From Paralvinella palmiformis (Eukaryota > Annelida > Polychaeta > Terebellida > Alvinellidae), in contig JAODUP010000481.1 of NCBI GenBank assembly GCA_025642065.1, positions 378,501 through 442,500 on the forward strand: 64,000 bases of DNA, written 5' to 3'. Positions 48,890 to 61,748 of the stretch are shown piece by piece. The translations under genes and the position numbers were made by a program. The notes beneath the pieces were generated by a model that was not told where the DNA came from, made no database searches, and saw only the letters and a program-made list of their open reading frames with translations. How positions within the stretch are numbered: the first letter of the stretch is position 1; every line of letters starts with the position of its first letter.

Positions 48890-48948
<59 letters not shown>
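48890..48948. repeat. (AT)n array
   Basis: Pure AT. Confidence 0.95.
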
Positions 48949-48951
<3 letters not shown>

Positions 48952-49223
48952 ATTAAACACGGTAGACTATATCGACAGGCATATAAACACAGACAGCCCG
49001 TACTGACATATATAGCCAGACAGACAGACGGCAGGCAGGGATACTGAAGTATAATTTTATACAGATGGACTGAGAGACATAAAGACAGGCAGAGATAGCA
49101 ATAGAGAAATATATAGTCGGAGTGACGGACGATCAGACATTAAGACATATGATAGATAAGCAGACAGGTAGTCAAATCCACACAGATAAACAGATTGACA
49201 GATAGCTGGACATAATACATTGC

Positions 49224-49355
<132 letters not shown>

Positions 49356-49729
49356 ACAGTGAGAGAGATACAGATAGACATACAGACAAGTAGACTGAGA
49401 GACAGACATATAGACAAACAGACAGACAGTCGGTAACTAAAGAAGAAGCGAAGTATTCTCCGCCAGATGTCGCCTATATTCTGGTTCCATTGTTTCAATG
49501 CCAAGTGGAGACAATATGGCGATGTTGTAATGCTGGAAAAATTGCCATTGTTAACAAGGTTTCCCTCTCTGGATGACAGATTGGGACATCCAACTATTGT
49601 ATATTTGTGGACATGACGGGTGCCGGGTCGTCCTAGAAATATATCATTCCCAGAAACATCAACCTGTCAAAATAAACAAAGCAGGAATCTTGGTCTATGA
49701 TTGACGGAAGTAGATAATAGCACTAATAT

Positions 49730-49755
49730 TGACCTTGGGGTCAAAGTCAAGGTCA
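49730..49755. promoter_or_regulatory. Cluster of nuclear-receptor half-sites
   Basis: TGACCTT, GGGTCAAAGTCA (DR1-like) and AAGGTCA lie within 26 nt. Function is unknown; AAGGTCA-rich short repeats can also arise as simple sequence. Confidence 0.35.
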
Positions 49756-49863
49756 TAATGTCACATTCACAATGACAAAAGCGAAAATATGATAATACTG
49801 TCCGTAGAGAAACAATTTTGTATTTAAATTATGTAAGTCAATGTAAAATACAGAATTACTATT

Positions 49864-49869
<6 letters not shown>

Positions 49870-49921
<52 letters not shown>
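49870..49921. repeat. (AT)n array
   Basis: Pure AT. Confidence 0.95.
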
Positions 49922-49928
<7 letters not shown>

Positions 49929-50254
49929 ATGTGAATACATAACATATATTTATATTTAGATCAGGGCTCGTATATGAATGATATAATTAACATATGATTG
50001 TGTCTGAATTTCATGATATACAAGAGTTCACGCTGAATATACATACACAACATACATAATTATACCAAATAATCAAGCGATGTCATCTGACAGTATTATT
50101 AACAAGATATATTTATGAGATAAAATGTAATAAAATATTGATATAAATAAAAAGTTAACAACGATAACAGCTATCACAGCAGGTTGCATTGATTGTTATA
50201 TATTTAGTTATCAGTTCAGCTGATACCTCTAGCAACAACAACGCTAATTTATAC

Positions 50255-50294
50255 TACTACTACTACTACTACTACTAATAATATTATTATTATT

Positions 50295-50329
<35 letters not shown>

Positions 50330-50365
50330 TATCACTACCACTACAACTACTTCTGCCACCACTAC
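50255..50365. repeat. (TAC)n/(ATT)n/(ATC)n triplet tract
   Basis: Three triplet types in succession and in phase. Confidence 0.9.
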
Positions 50366-50547
50366 TACAGGTACCACTAGTATTTTTTCTCCGATATGTA
50401 ATGACACAACAGTGTCATGGTGTTTGTGTACTCTCTCTTCTATCACATAATGCGGCTCTCTCCCAATCTCCCCCTTCTTCTTAAAACAAGTGATTTCTGT
50501 CTCCCACATGGTGCGATGCCTTTCTCTCCCATAATACGTGATGTTCT

Positions 50548-50548
50548 C

Positions 50549-50603
<55 letters not shown>

Positions 50604-50632
50604 TCTCTCTCTCTCTCCCCCCTCTCTCTCTA
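50548..50632. repeat. (CT)n array
   Basis: CT dinucleotides with a few CC breaks. Confidence 0.95.
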
Positions 50633-50989
50633 TCGTGATGGCTGTTTCCCATATCATGTGATACCCCTCTCTCCGTCATACCCTTATCACAGTCTATGTC
50701 TTCTCTTTGTTCCCCTGGTCTATCCACGCCATCCCACCTGATCCAGCTGGTACAAACCATAAAGTAAACATTAGTCCTCTTCATAACGCAAACCATTATC
50801 CAATCTGGATCAGAATGCAGCCACCTACTCGAGTCTCCGGAATCCGTATCGTAAATATTACCAGGATTTATTCCCTCTATCGCCTCAGTATAGAACTCGC
50901 CCATAAACGAATGTTTTTCAAACGCCGCTAAACATCACGTGACTAGTAGGATTGAGTGTTGTGAGTAAAAGAAACAAAGGCTGCGAGTA

Positions 50990-51640
50990 GCAATTGGGTA
51001 GTGTTCTAATAGGGGCCTATTAGTGGGATAGTGGGAGATACCACTGGACTAGTGGCGAGCTAATGTTGGGTTAGGTTTGGGCTAGTGTTGAGATACTTTT
51101 AAGCTAGTATTGGGCACGTAGTGAGCTATTAATTAGCTAGTTTTGGACTATCAACAAGCGGTTATTGTGCTATTAGTAGGTTAGTAGTGGACTCATACAT
51201 GGGATAGTAATGGTTTAGTAAAGTGCTACTGGTGGGAGAATAGTGAACTATTAGTGAGCAAGTAGGGGGAAAGTATAGAGCTAATGTTGGGCTAATTGTT
51301 ACAATATAATTAATGGGCTAATTATGTGGTAGTGGTGGTGTTGTAATCACCTAGTAGTGGGATATTGGTGGATTAGTAATTGACTAGTACTAGTAGTTGA
51401 ATTGTAGTGGGCTCGTAGTGTCCAACTAATGGGCTGCAATTGCCTAGTAGTGGCCCAATAGCGAGCTAGTGTCCGACTAGTTGTATACGGCTAGTACTGG
51501 GCTAGTACTTTGCTCTTTAGTGCTGGGATGGTAGTGGCCTAGTAGGTGATTGGTAGAGAGCTAGGAACGATGAAGCTATGGGATAGTAATGGGCTTGTAG
51601 TGGGGCTAGTAGCTGCCTAGTGTGGGCTACCCACTCTGCG
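50990..51640. repeat. Degenerate short-unit repeat, GGGCTAGTAGT type
   Basis: Cores GGGCTAGT, GAGCTAGT, GGGATAGT and GTGGGCTAAT recur every 10-20 nt over 650 nt, with no strict period. Confidence 0.65.
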
Positions 51641-51956
51641 GTAGGGGATTTTTCATTTCGTTGACAATCGTTAGGGCAGGGAAGCCTTATATGAGATCAA
51701 GAGATGGTGATGTATCATTTAAGGTCGTCTGGATGGATACGTCTTGTATTAATTGTACTTAAGATGCTCGATCCATCATTCAGTACCCAGCTGGCGACAC
51801 GGGTCAGGGTAGTTTTGGACATCGGCTGGTGAGTAGTGGTAGTTTAAGCCGGTAATTCCCAGCCTCGGCCGCGGCTTATCTCGTTCTAATAGCGGTTGTC
51901 ACTCGACTGGATAGGGTCGCCGTTGTTTATGTTTGTCTCTTTCACTATCTCTCTAT

Positions 51957-52078
51957 CTCACTCACTCACTCACTCACTCACTCACTCACTCACTCACTCA
52001 CTCACTCACTCACTCACTCACTCACTTATAAATAAATATATATAAACTCTCTATTTTTCCACTGTGTGACATACCACA
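51957..52078 (+). mobile_element. Second copy of the (ACTC)n element
   Basis: (CTCA)n at 51957-52024 followed by the flank ATATATAAACTCTCTATTTT and CCACTGTGTGACATACCACA, closely matching 41951-41998. Confidence 0.7.
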
Positions 52079-52299
52079 AAGCAGGTCGGTAGATCGATCG
52101 ATAAATAAATCTATAAATCAGTCGATAAATAAATCCATAAATCAATCCATAAATCAATCAATCAACCAATCATTCAATCATTCAATAAATGCATCTATCT
52201 ATGTCTGTTTATCTATCAGTTTTCACAGCTTGCCTGTCTATATTCCTTGTATCCTATTGTAGGACTGGTTTAACGTCTTGCAGAAGGTCTTGTAGTCAG

Positions 52300-53400
52300 A
52301 GTGCAGTTAGTCAACGAAGTGTCGTGTCATGACGTCTGTGGTAGTCAACTGATTGGCGAACTCTTTTCTTCCTTCCTTTTCCTTCCATTTCTCATCTTCC
52401 TTTCTTCCTGTCTCCTCTTTTTGGAGCCTTCTCGAACGTCACGAACCATATCTACCGCTTGGCCGCGTCCGAAGCGAGATGACGTCACCATCTGGATCAC
52501 GTGCCCACATTTCATCCGGATCGCTCTATGGACGGCCAGTTGCTCGTGGCAGACATTGCCAGGCCCTGACGACTTCCGATCAGATGCGGGGTACTTCTAA
52601 TCGCCAGATTACCCGGAAATTGAAGCTATTTCAGCGGAACATCCCCGTAAGGAAGCCTTGTTTACATCAGCTGCCGGTGGCCTCGTTTTCGCTATGCTGA
52701 AGCGGGTTTTAATATCGCCCTTCATCTGCGCCGGCTCCGAGGCTTAACTGAATGTAATTAGTTAATTATACAAGCAAATACAGTAATTTGGTGAAGGTTA
52801 GACGCGAATAAATGCCATACACTGGCGCTTAGTGGCGAAGACCGGCTCCATGTGCCAGGCAATCGTTGGTGAGGTAGTATGTTTACGGTAGGTACTGTTT
52901 TTATTTTGTTTTGAGGTAAGGCTTTTGCGTGGTAACGTTTTTCGATGGGTTGTTTTTCCAGGTGATGCACTCGAGCTTTTCTTTGAATGATATTCGCTGG
53001 CGTGGAGGCGTGACATTCGTTGCGCTAAGGAAACAAACGAGAAGAAACGAGAACGGGACGAAATCAAAGGGAAAAAAAGAGTACGCGAACCGTTTTAAAA
53101 CTGAAGCGAAATCACCCTACTTTATCCCAAAACGAACAGAACTAGGAAGACAGCGAGAAACGCAGAAATAAAGGAGCCCAAACATAAAAGAACAAACAAC
53201 GAACGGAAAAGCCAGAAAGATAAACCGTGCGTGTTCTGGAGGAGGGCGACCCTTTAGATCCAGTATTCCAGCAAGATAATTGTCGGCTATTAGGCGCCGC
53301 AAAACTATTGCCTAGAAGTACTCCGAATGCAGCAAACCGACAGAACACGATAATCGAATGGAGCAGGCTTGAGAAACAGCTTGTTGTTATTAACAGGAAT
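52300..53400. promoter_or_regulatory. Unique GC-richer block, possible regulatory DNA
   Basis: Contains TGACGTCACCATCTGGATCACGTG-type sites (CRE at 52480-52487, E-box 13 nt on). Open frames on both strands overlap and none has a recognised domain. Confidence 0.25.
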
Positions 53401-53524
53401 GTATTTTCTACAATAACTCGGCCCAGTGGTGCCGACAGCCAGTGGCAAGGTAGTTATGGTGCACGTACTTCATTGAGCAGAAGAGAGTTGGAACCCTTCG
53501 GTCGTGAGTCCCAGGTGTGACGAG

Positions 53525-54080
53525 CACGGAGGCTAAATAAAGCGCAATCACATTCACTCATACCCTCACTCGTTCACTCACTGAGCTACCTAGTCATTCA
53601 CCTAGTGACTCGTTCACCCATTCGTTGATACGAACGCATGGAGACCAACTATGCCGTTGATGGTCATCGCCAGCGGATAATTCACCGAGACCACAGAGCC
53701 ACCTAAACTGGTCCGCCATTCATGATGTTGGAAGCCGAGAAATTAAGCCTTCGGTTGGTCAGAAAGACTGCTCGTCTCCATCCAGGTTCGAAGCATTGCA
53801 CTTGGAACCAATATTCGGAGCATTACCTCTTTGACACATAGGGAATCCGTAAACTAACATCGTATCCCGAGAAGGTCAAAGAAAGTTCGATTTGATTTCG
53901 GCTTAATTCGTGATCTGTTACTTATCACATTTTCATCGTCTTCCCACTATTATCATCCCATTCGGCACCGTTCTCAACTCACCCGGTAAGCATACCTATC
54001 TTTTGTCAGATCCGGTCAGCGCATAATCCATGATAACCAACCAGACTGAGTGAAAGGCCAACGACCATCGTTTATCTATC
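53525..54080. other. Intergenic DNA with weak (TCAC)n remnant
   Basis: Scattered CACTCA/GTTCACTCA at 53552-53630 suggests a decayed tetranucleotide tract. Otherwise nothing recognised. Confidence 0.3.
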
Positions 54081-54081
54081 C

Positions 54082-54215
54082 AAATGGCTTAGTGGCTAGA
54101 GTGGAGGACGAATTCGCCAATTGACCAGCGGTCTTGCACTTGCTGAAAGTCACAATACTAGCACCGCTGCTGAATGGCAACGGATTATCATGGATTATGA
54201 TTTGCAGATAGAGAT
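54082..54215 (+). mobile_element. SINE family B, decayed
   Basis: AATGGCTTAGTGGCTAGAG head and CAACGGATTATCATGG body remain; the B box is eroded (GACGAATTCGCC). Confidence 0.5.
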
Positions 54216-54314
54216 TACATACTCCACCGGTAGCTGACTTCGGCGCCGGATTGTATGGTGGGTTAGAGTACAGATGAGTAATCTTCTAAGCCATAAACTA
54301 ACATCAACGTAAAG

Positions 54315-54390
54315 CAACCGAGTTGGTGGATTCGAATCGAGGTCTTCACGCACTGTAATCCATCACCCTAGCACTTAGCCACTGAGAGCA
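54315..54390 (-). mobile_element. SINE family B head, reverse orientation
   Basis: GAGTTGGTGGATTCGAATCG reads on the minus strand as a tRNA-like B box, followed by CTTAGCCACTGAG as the A-box side. It faces the copy at 54082. Confidence 0.5.
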
Positions 54391-54739
54391 GTTCTCGATT
54401 ACATTGTATTATTACGGTAACAACCCGTTATGTAGCCTGTCTAGTGTTGTACGTCTATACCATGGCATCTGTCGCCATCTTGCACTGTCTAGACGTCTAA
54501 AACCGCTGATGGCTATAATTTGGCTCGAGCCTCGTTCGGGTACTACTCCCCCCCCCTGAAGTTTGCCATCGTCCTTTCTAACATACGTCACGATAAGTAA
54601 AGCGTGATTCTGTCACGTGATCCGAATGACATAGCCCGCAAAGGATGCGTACCAAAGGCTGATATTAAGCAATAACAGCAACAAGAACAACGTTTGCTGA
54701 GAAAACAACAGTACTAACAATGGGGTACACTTTATTCAT

Positions 54740-54925
54740 TTAGTGGGCGTCTTCAAATAGTAGCGTGGTTGGTTGCAAAACTCACGTATCTAGGTTCAAA
54801 ACTGATTGGGATATATCTGAATAGTCTTTCAGCTTTTCACTTCGTCTCATTGTGTATAGAGGTCGCTCGCCCAAATTAGTTTACCACCTGCTAAAAAGTG
54901 ACCGTAAAACGGCAACATTTACATT
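54740..54925 (+). mobile_element. SINE family A, diverged
   Basis: GGGCGTCTTCAAATAGTAGCG head, TAGGTTCAAAACTG, GGTCGCTCGCCCAAATTAG and AAGTGACCGTAAAACGG tail keep family order with many substitutions. Confidence 0.65.
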
Positions 54926-55048
54926 TTATTTTATTCGCATAGGACAGATATGTTATATAAAATGACAAAAATGCTCGGACGTTGTTTAATTATAGCTATT
55001 TAGTAGATAAAAACGCCATCAAAGGCTTTATGCGGGAAATATTCCTTT

Positions 55049-55459
55049 GTGATTCACTATCAGACGAAAGGAAAACCGAAAATGAAACCCCTAAAACCGA
55101 AACTTAAGGCTGTTATTTTGCCGTTGGGCTTACGTAGAAATAAATCCGTGTTAATTAAATCAGTGTTTTTTTATGCCTGTGCCAGAAAAGATGGCGTACA
55201 ACAAAACTTTATTAAAACGTGGTATTTATCTTTTGATCTTTGGTTTGCATATGGTAAGTCCAGTACAATCCGGATTAATCCCAGACCCGTGGGTCGCATA
55301 CTGATTCTTGCTCTAATGTTTAGAGTTATAACAGACAGTGACCCATTTAGCATATTGGATTATGCACCTATAATTAGCAGTATACAATATACAACCATTG
55401 ACGTTGAGAACAGCACCACATTGTGCAAGTGCAGGAAGATAAGGATCCATGGGCTATAA
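55049..55459 (+). other. 136-codon open frame of unknown nature
   Basis: The start and stop are clear, the N-terminal part is rich in Lys, and no motif is recognised. A part reading RPVGRILI resembles RPVGRVLI in a small frame at 44445-44475, so it may belong to an unclassified repeat rather than a gene. Confidence 0.15.
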
Positions 55460-55799
55460 TCGAAATAGAAATAAAACCATCGATCAATAATAACAACAAC
55501 AATAATGCTACGTGCTTACTTGAACTGTTCGAATAATGCCACATTCGAGTATGGCATATGATTATAATTTGAAGCTAGTGTCTAGGTGTAGCTTAGCACA
55601 AGCTTGCGTTAAGTCTTTTCGAGTGATTCAAGGCCATTTATGGTAATGACGAAATTCTTCCATATTTGATTTGACTTTCAATGTTCCTGTAGTAAAAATG
55701 TTGAAAAATAACAAACCTGCTTCGTTACTTATTCTGCAAGGATCACTTATCGTAAATTTGTGGCATGAAAATGTAACCCGATATTTGTTTTGTCTGTAG

Positions 55800-57560
55800 T
55801 ACCCTAACGCTATGACACCGCTTATACAGCACATCCGGGTTATACTCGGCGTGACCTACGCATTGACAACAAAACCTGCTCAGGAATACAGACAATCCAT
55901 CGTGGTTCCATTGCTCTGGCACAAATGGCGCCAGCTGACATTGCCCAGCATGCATTATTTAGGAAGGAGGCTATTTTACTTGCCTGGAGCTGATTCGGTC
56001 TGCCATTTCTGACTGGTGTCGTGACCGGTTCGGGTGGAAATAACCGGGCTATCGGGTGTTAAACTAGCGTCATCTATTGCCTGTCACGTGACTGCACTTC
56101 GAGCCAATGGCGGCGAATGATCGACTACCACGTGACCGCTGCCATGGAGACCGAACTCGGTGTCCTGGTAATGGCAATGTATCTTCGAAGTAGTCTCCCC
56201 GAGCTCTCTTTTCCTGCATCTTATGTTGGATCGTCGGAGTTCAGAGTTTCCTTGATCATCTCAGACCGTGATTGGTCAATCTTTCTAACCAACCAATGCC
56301 CTCGAGCCTATTAAATATTTACACGTAAGTAACTACGCCACCTTCAAAGCGTTCCCGGATGATAAACGTTTGCCGGCGTTGTTAAGGGAATGAACTAATG
56401 GCGCGCAAGGATATCAGCCGCACAAAGGCGAAGTGGGTCAAGAACGTAGAGCCGAAAAGGCGCCGAAATCCGAGCGTTCAGCGAGCGGCAAACGTTCCCG
56501 AAGATATCCGAAGATGATTATTTTTCTGTTAGAGAACGGGCCGAGCCGCTGGAGCGGCCATAAATTTCTATTAGCTGCGGATAAAGGTGAAGCGTTAAGG
56601 CGTCATGTTGAAAGAAAGCGGTCAACATAAAGCACTGGTCTTTGGCGAGCGGAAGGAATTGAATTGTGATGTCCGCTGGAATAAACCTGTAATTATGAGC
56701 CATGACTGACTTGATATATGACAGTATTAGTGAGAGTGTGAATGCAGACACTGTGCGGTCATTATGACGACACATCGTAATGGAATAGGGAAGTTTTTAG
56801 TATAATGACACACACCCCCCTCCCTCGCTGACGATGAAATCACAATTCTGGGTTGGTGGGGTGCGGGATATTGAAGCCAATAAACCGCTAGACCACGACT
56901 ATACGTCTTATCAAGTCCGAGAAGAGATGGCATAGTGAGCAGTCTTAAATTAGGACTTCTGGTTTCGGTATCCATCGAGATCGTTAGAATCCCGGGAAAT
57001 TGTCAAGCATCAACCAATTGGCTCAAATCGCTAAGTTTTATGTAAATATCTTGTCTCCTGTGGAACATCTCGGTGTCAGATTAGCTGGCATCTAAATCAA
57101 TCGATGCCAACTAATATAGGGCAACACGCGCAAATTATATAGAAAGTGGCTACACGTAGAAAACAACTAAACAAATCCAGGTTATTTAACCCGTGCTGAT
57201 CAATTCTAAAAGATCTGCCGAATCCGTCGGGATACCGGAAGCTGCCCGGACGCAACAAGCCGAAAACAATAGCTCACGTGACTGGCGGCCATATTGGGGT
57301 TATGCGGGTCATTAGCTACTAATCTTGCGGTAATCAGGCGTATTCCAGCGGCCCGGGAATCACGACACTAAATAACCAAAAGATGATCGAATCAAAAGGC
57401 AAGGTTACATTAGGACCGGGCGCTCTGGGCAGACGATATTTCTAAGATAACAAGATATATCGGCTGCTGCGGTCCTAGCCAATAGATACCCGCCTCGTCA
57501 CGCCAACATGGCCGATCAAAGCCACACCTCCGGCAACTGGTGGAAGGTAACTGGTAAAAA
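55800..57560. promoter_or_regulatory. Unique GC-richer block with E-boxes
   Basis: TCACGTGAC at 56084 and 57274, a CACGTGACC at 56132 and CCAAT-type GATTGGTCAATC near 56272 lie in non-repetitive DNA. YY1-like GCGGCCATATTGG follows the second E-box. No coding exon recognised. Confidence 0.3.
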
Positions 57561-57784
57561 GATGGTAAAAACCGCAAAACATCTGAAGGCTGGAAGAAAG
57601 AGAAATAATCTATTCGATTAAATACAAGTAATATCCCATTACTTCAGGCTATACTCGGTACTCAGGCGGGAGGAACGAATTCCTGGAGATGAACAAATGT
57701 AGTAATAGCTTATTATAAGGATGTACAGTTGGAGAATGGCTCCACATTGGCTATTCTCGGGCTCATTTGTATTATACGGTCTTC

Positions 57785-58140
57785 TTTTATTATTACTATT
57801 ATTATTATTATTATTATTATTTACAGTAGTAGTAGTTTTTTTGTCGTAGTAGTAACAATAAGAGTATTAAGAATAGTAGTAGAAATAGGAGTAATAGTAG
57901 TGGTAGTAGTAGTAGCAATAGTAGTAGTAACAGTAGTAGTAGTAATAGTAGCTGTTGTTGTTGTGGTAATATTATAGTCTTAATGGTAGGATTACATGGA
58001 ATAGAAGTAGCGATAGTGTCAGTAATACCATCAATAGCAAGAGGAAAAGTAATAGTAGTGGCACCAGTAGCACTAAGAAGACCAACAGCAACAGCAAAAG
58101 CAACATCAGCAGCAGCAACAACAACAACAACAACGACACT
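57785..58140. repeat. ATT/GTA/CAA triplet tracts
   Basis: (ATT)n at 57788-57822, then GTA/ATA triplets to about 57960, and (CAA)n/(AGC)n at 58083-58135. Confidence 0.9.
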
Positions 58141-58447
58141 AGTTATATACACTTGATGTGCAGTTGTAAGCCACTTATAACGAGAGTTAGTTTTAGAAGG
58201 GAGTGTGTGAGTCATTTGCAACAATCGTTATCTATAAAAAATACTTGTATGAGTCATTTACGAGAGTAACACTGATGTAGTGGTTGTGCCAATTACAGAA
58301 TGGTTAATGGGTTTGTTATTATGGCGCCGGACATGATGTAGCAATCTTGATTTCTTGGTTAAAGTAAAAGAAAACCGGGCTACATGTATAAATCTAGAAT
58401 TTATCGTACAAATGCTAGACACTTTCAGAAGCTACGAAAGCAAAATC

Positions 58448-58449
<2 letters not shown>

Positions 58450-58502
<53 letters not shown>
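58450..58502. repeat. (AT)n array
   Basis: Pure AT. Confidence 0.95.
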
Positions 58503-58505
<3 letters not shown>

Positions 58506-58734
58506 TCTACTAGACGATGGAGATAATTAAAGCTTGAGATGTCGTTGTTTTGCGTATTTTGTGCAATGAAACATTTTAAAAACCTCAGTTAGAGGTAAGT
58601 TGGGATTTGAACCATGGTACTAGAAATATGTAGCCTACTGTACAATGAAGTTTAGCTACGGATTAGAGTTATTTCTCAGAGTGGAATGCTGTTATAACAT
58701 GACATTGACAGTTTATTCTGAACTGTTTAAATCG

Positions 58735-60480
58735 ACCACTTTAGCAGCCGCGAATATTGTAAACACACATCAAAGGCATAAAGCGTCGCGCAGGCAGACG
58801 GGAGGCGAGTAGGCAGGAAGGCAGATTGGCATTGGGGGGAGGGTTGGCGGGATTCATCTCCGAGAGCCGATTATCTAGCTGGTTAGAGGCTCTTGTCATA
58901 ATTAATTGGAGCCCTGACGGTGAGAGTTTTGTTGCAGTTCGCGCCTTTTGACAAAACATGGAAATCAATTAGCAATTCTAATAGGGTCCAACGATTTACG
59001 AAAGCCGACACAATCCTAATTATCCGGGGACTGGTTCAGCTAGGCGGGCAACCAACCCCCACACACACCCCGGATCGTCGCGTCTTCCCACTCGCCGCAC
59101 GTCTGGCGGGGTTCCCTGGTCCAGCCCCGGATGGTATGGTATGACATCATCCCGGTTGTCTGTCAGGTGAATCTTCCTAGCTAGCTGCCGCCGTTGTTGA
59201 TGCTGTTGCTGATATAATGCGTATTTATCATGCCGGACACATGACAATAACGCTTAGAGACTACGAGGTCTAATAGAGACATTGTCTTAGGTTATGAGCA
59301 CGGCGTCAGTTCGCATTGCCGCCGACAGGCATCGCTTTTATAGCATTTAGATTGATCGATCGTGGCTCCGTCTATCGATCACAGTAGAAGGTTCCTCTAG
59401 TCTGTGTCACGGCCAGACTGGGGGAAACGGGGGGCGAGTGGGGAACAGACCACGAGAGAGGCCATCACGCGATAGGACGATCACGGGGCCTTTTTGCGGA
59501 CTGGGCAAAGAGTGGCCATTTATTGCCGTTGAAAGGAAGCCCACTGGCTACAAACGATAAGGCCATTGTGACGCGGCCGCTGCTGGGAATTTGCAATTCG
59601 GGCGCAGTTCGGGCACATCAAAGGACTGACGAGTCATTGATTTTGGGCACGAGATGGCCGAGTGGCGGAACGTTGCACAGCATGAACGGGACAACATTCC
59701 GAGGGCTCAATGGAACGTGAAGAAGTGCACCACCAGCCCCCCCCGCCGAAAGCGTTATGTTGCTCGAGGTACCAATGTGGCTCGGAAATATTAGTGAAAT
59801 GAATGCCGCCTGTCCGTGGCTCGTGGCGCTTTGGCCCGTTGATGGATACACGTGGAGTAATGGACGCGGGGATGTCGTGTGTTTGACAATAAAACGTTAC
59901 ACTGACGTTTGATAGACGACGTTATGGCGTGTTCGCGGCGCAATGAAGGTCGTGGTCATTAGATGGTGATGGTGGTGGTGATGATGATGATGATGAAGTC
60001 GATGAAGATGATCACCTTAAATAGTTAATCAACACTGCATGGCTTCAGATTTGATCAGATCCGACCACGCTTTGGTGTTGCCGACGTGTCGACTCGATTT
60101 GCATATCGATACTCGAAACGATGACTTTATTCGCGCGAGCGAGCATCGCAGGGGAAATTGGGGCGGTGAAAGGGCAATTAACAATGGCGCCCCTTATCAG
60201 TGGGGACTATGTTTTGTGGGTAATCTAATCAAAGTGACGACTCCCATCGATCTACCTACCTCGAAGCTGGTTTTCCTACCGGAAGTAGAACTATTTGCTG
60301 TTAATTCGCGAGATATCGTCTACAAAGAAAATAAAAGCAGCAAAAAATCCTCCGATCATTATAAGATTAGAGCTTATGGCGTTGCGCAGGTTTTGCTCGT
60401 TGCCATGGATACGTAACAACTGATTCCATTTTATGTCATTAATCCGTTTGTTCTGGCCCGGGAAGCGATGTGTCGCGGAC
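58735..60480. promoter_or_regulatory. Unique GC-rich block downstream of the PPPY gene
   Basis: The longest SINE- and microsatellite-poor stretch in the gene-free region, apart from a short (ATG)n at 59957-59995. Open frames of up to 125 codons (60039-60416, +) occur but lack domains. Composition suggests conserved non-coding DNA or an unrecognised exon. Confidence 0.25.
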
Positions 60481-60763
60481 GTCGAAAACATAACATCACA
60501 TTTTCACGTATTAAAACTGTTTTTTGAAATTCTCAGCAATCGTATGAAAGTGAGTGAGTGCTTTGTTTAACCCCCGTCTCTGGCTGCGGTCGGATCTAAG
60601 AGTCGAGACGAACTAATGAAATATTCAAATGAAACATCTGACCCGTAGGTGGTTGCTGAATAGTGCTAAATAAAAACAACAAAACGATCGTAATGATTTG
60701 AGCACTTTTATTATGTGTGTATGCACATAATAGTGTATAGTACCACAAGATCTCTGCACATTA

Positions 60764-60767
<4 letters not shown>

Positions 60768-60809
<42 letters not shown>
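60768..60809. repeat. (AT)n array
   Basis: Pure AT. Confidence 0.95.
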
Positions 60810-60813
<4 letters not shown>

Positions 60814-60933
60814 TGACATCTGCCTTAAGATTCCACCTGATTGAAAAGACCAATGAAAACGGTCCTTCCAATTCATTTGTCTTGGAGGAAAGGAGGTGGT
60901 CAAACGGTAGCCACTGTTTACAGTGTTTATAGA

Positions 60934-60937
<4 letters not shown>

Positions 60938-60981
<44 letters not shown>
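60938..60981. repeat. (AT)n array
   Basis: Pure AT. Confidence 0.95.
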
Positions 60982-60983
<2 letters not shown>

Positions 60984-61121
60984 TTCATTATAAAGTTGTC
61001 AATTCATCACAATCGAACGTTACAACATTTCCGTGCTGAAGTTCATTCAGTGCCAAGATATATATGTAATAAAAAATATATGGAATAGTGAAAATGGGAG
61101 AAAAAGAAAGGAAATATGAAA

Positions 61122-61218
61122 CACACACACGCACGCACACATGCACATATGCAGAAATGCAGGCACACATGCACGCACGCACGCACGCACACACGCTAGC
61201 GCGCACACACACACACGC
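61122..61218. repeat. (AC)n/(CACG)n tract
   Basis: Alternating purine-pyrimidine tract. Confidence 0.9.
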
Positions 61219-61748
61219 CAGTCGCTGATGTTTGTTTAGCTAAACTTATCAGAATCCACAAATATCCGATATTTCATAAATTGTTCATTGATGTATGTTG
61301 ATGTTAAGTCTTGGTATAGCAAGCTGGACTCTATAGATCGTTGTTATTGTTGTGTTTTCTTCCCAGAAGTCCCGGCATGATATATGATAAAATTCCCCAC
61401 TCAACAGTAACTGTTCGTATCAATAACAATAGAGAAGACATAACATTGTGTATTAGGAACATTTCCCGCTATAAACTGTCTCGTTAAGGTCGTGACTCTG
61501 ATGGTGCTCGACACCAATCCTGAACACTTTGGATACGACATATGCCCAACTTAAGGCGCTTCATTCACCGTGGTCTTCTGCCAATCGGGGGATCATAATT
61601 TCACATATAAGCATGCATGTCCAGGAAAGGCTAAATTGTCCTGGATCAATCCAGGATAACAACGTCGATGATGATCCAGAAGAAGATAATCCAGGTATCA
61701 GATGGTTATCGGTCCGAATGATCAGTCAGAGGATCCTGCTCGCTATTA

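Larger units (their letters stand above)
60700..61748 (-). other. Possible 3' UTR of the PPPY-tail gene, with AT and AC repeats
   Basis: On the minus strand this lies 3' of the stop. TTTATT at 60707-60712 reads AATAAA on the minus strand and is a possible polyadenylation signal. The stretch contains two (AT)n arrays (60768-60809, 60938-60981) and an (AC)n/(CACG)n tract (61122-61218). Confidence 0.25.

Noticed and set aside
50443..50904. 153-codon frame on the minus strand
   Set aside because: Half of it is a (GA)n product; the remainder has no motif and overlaps an open frame on the other strand.
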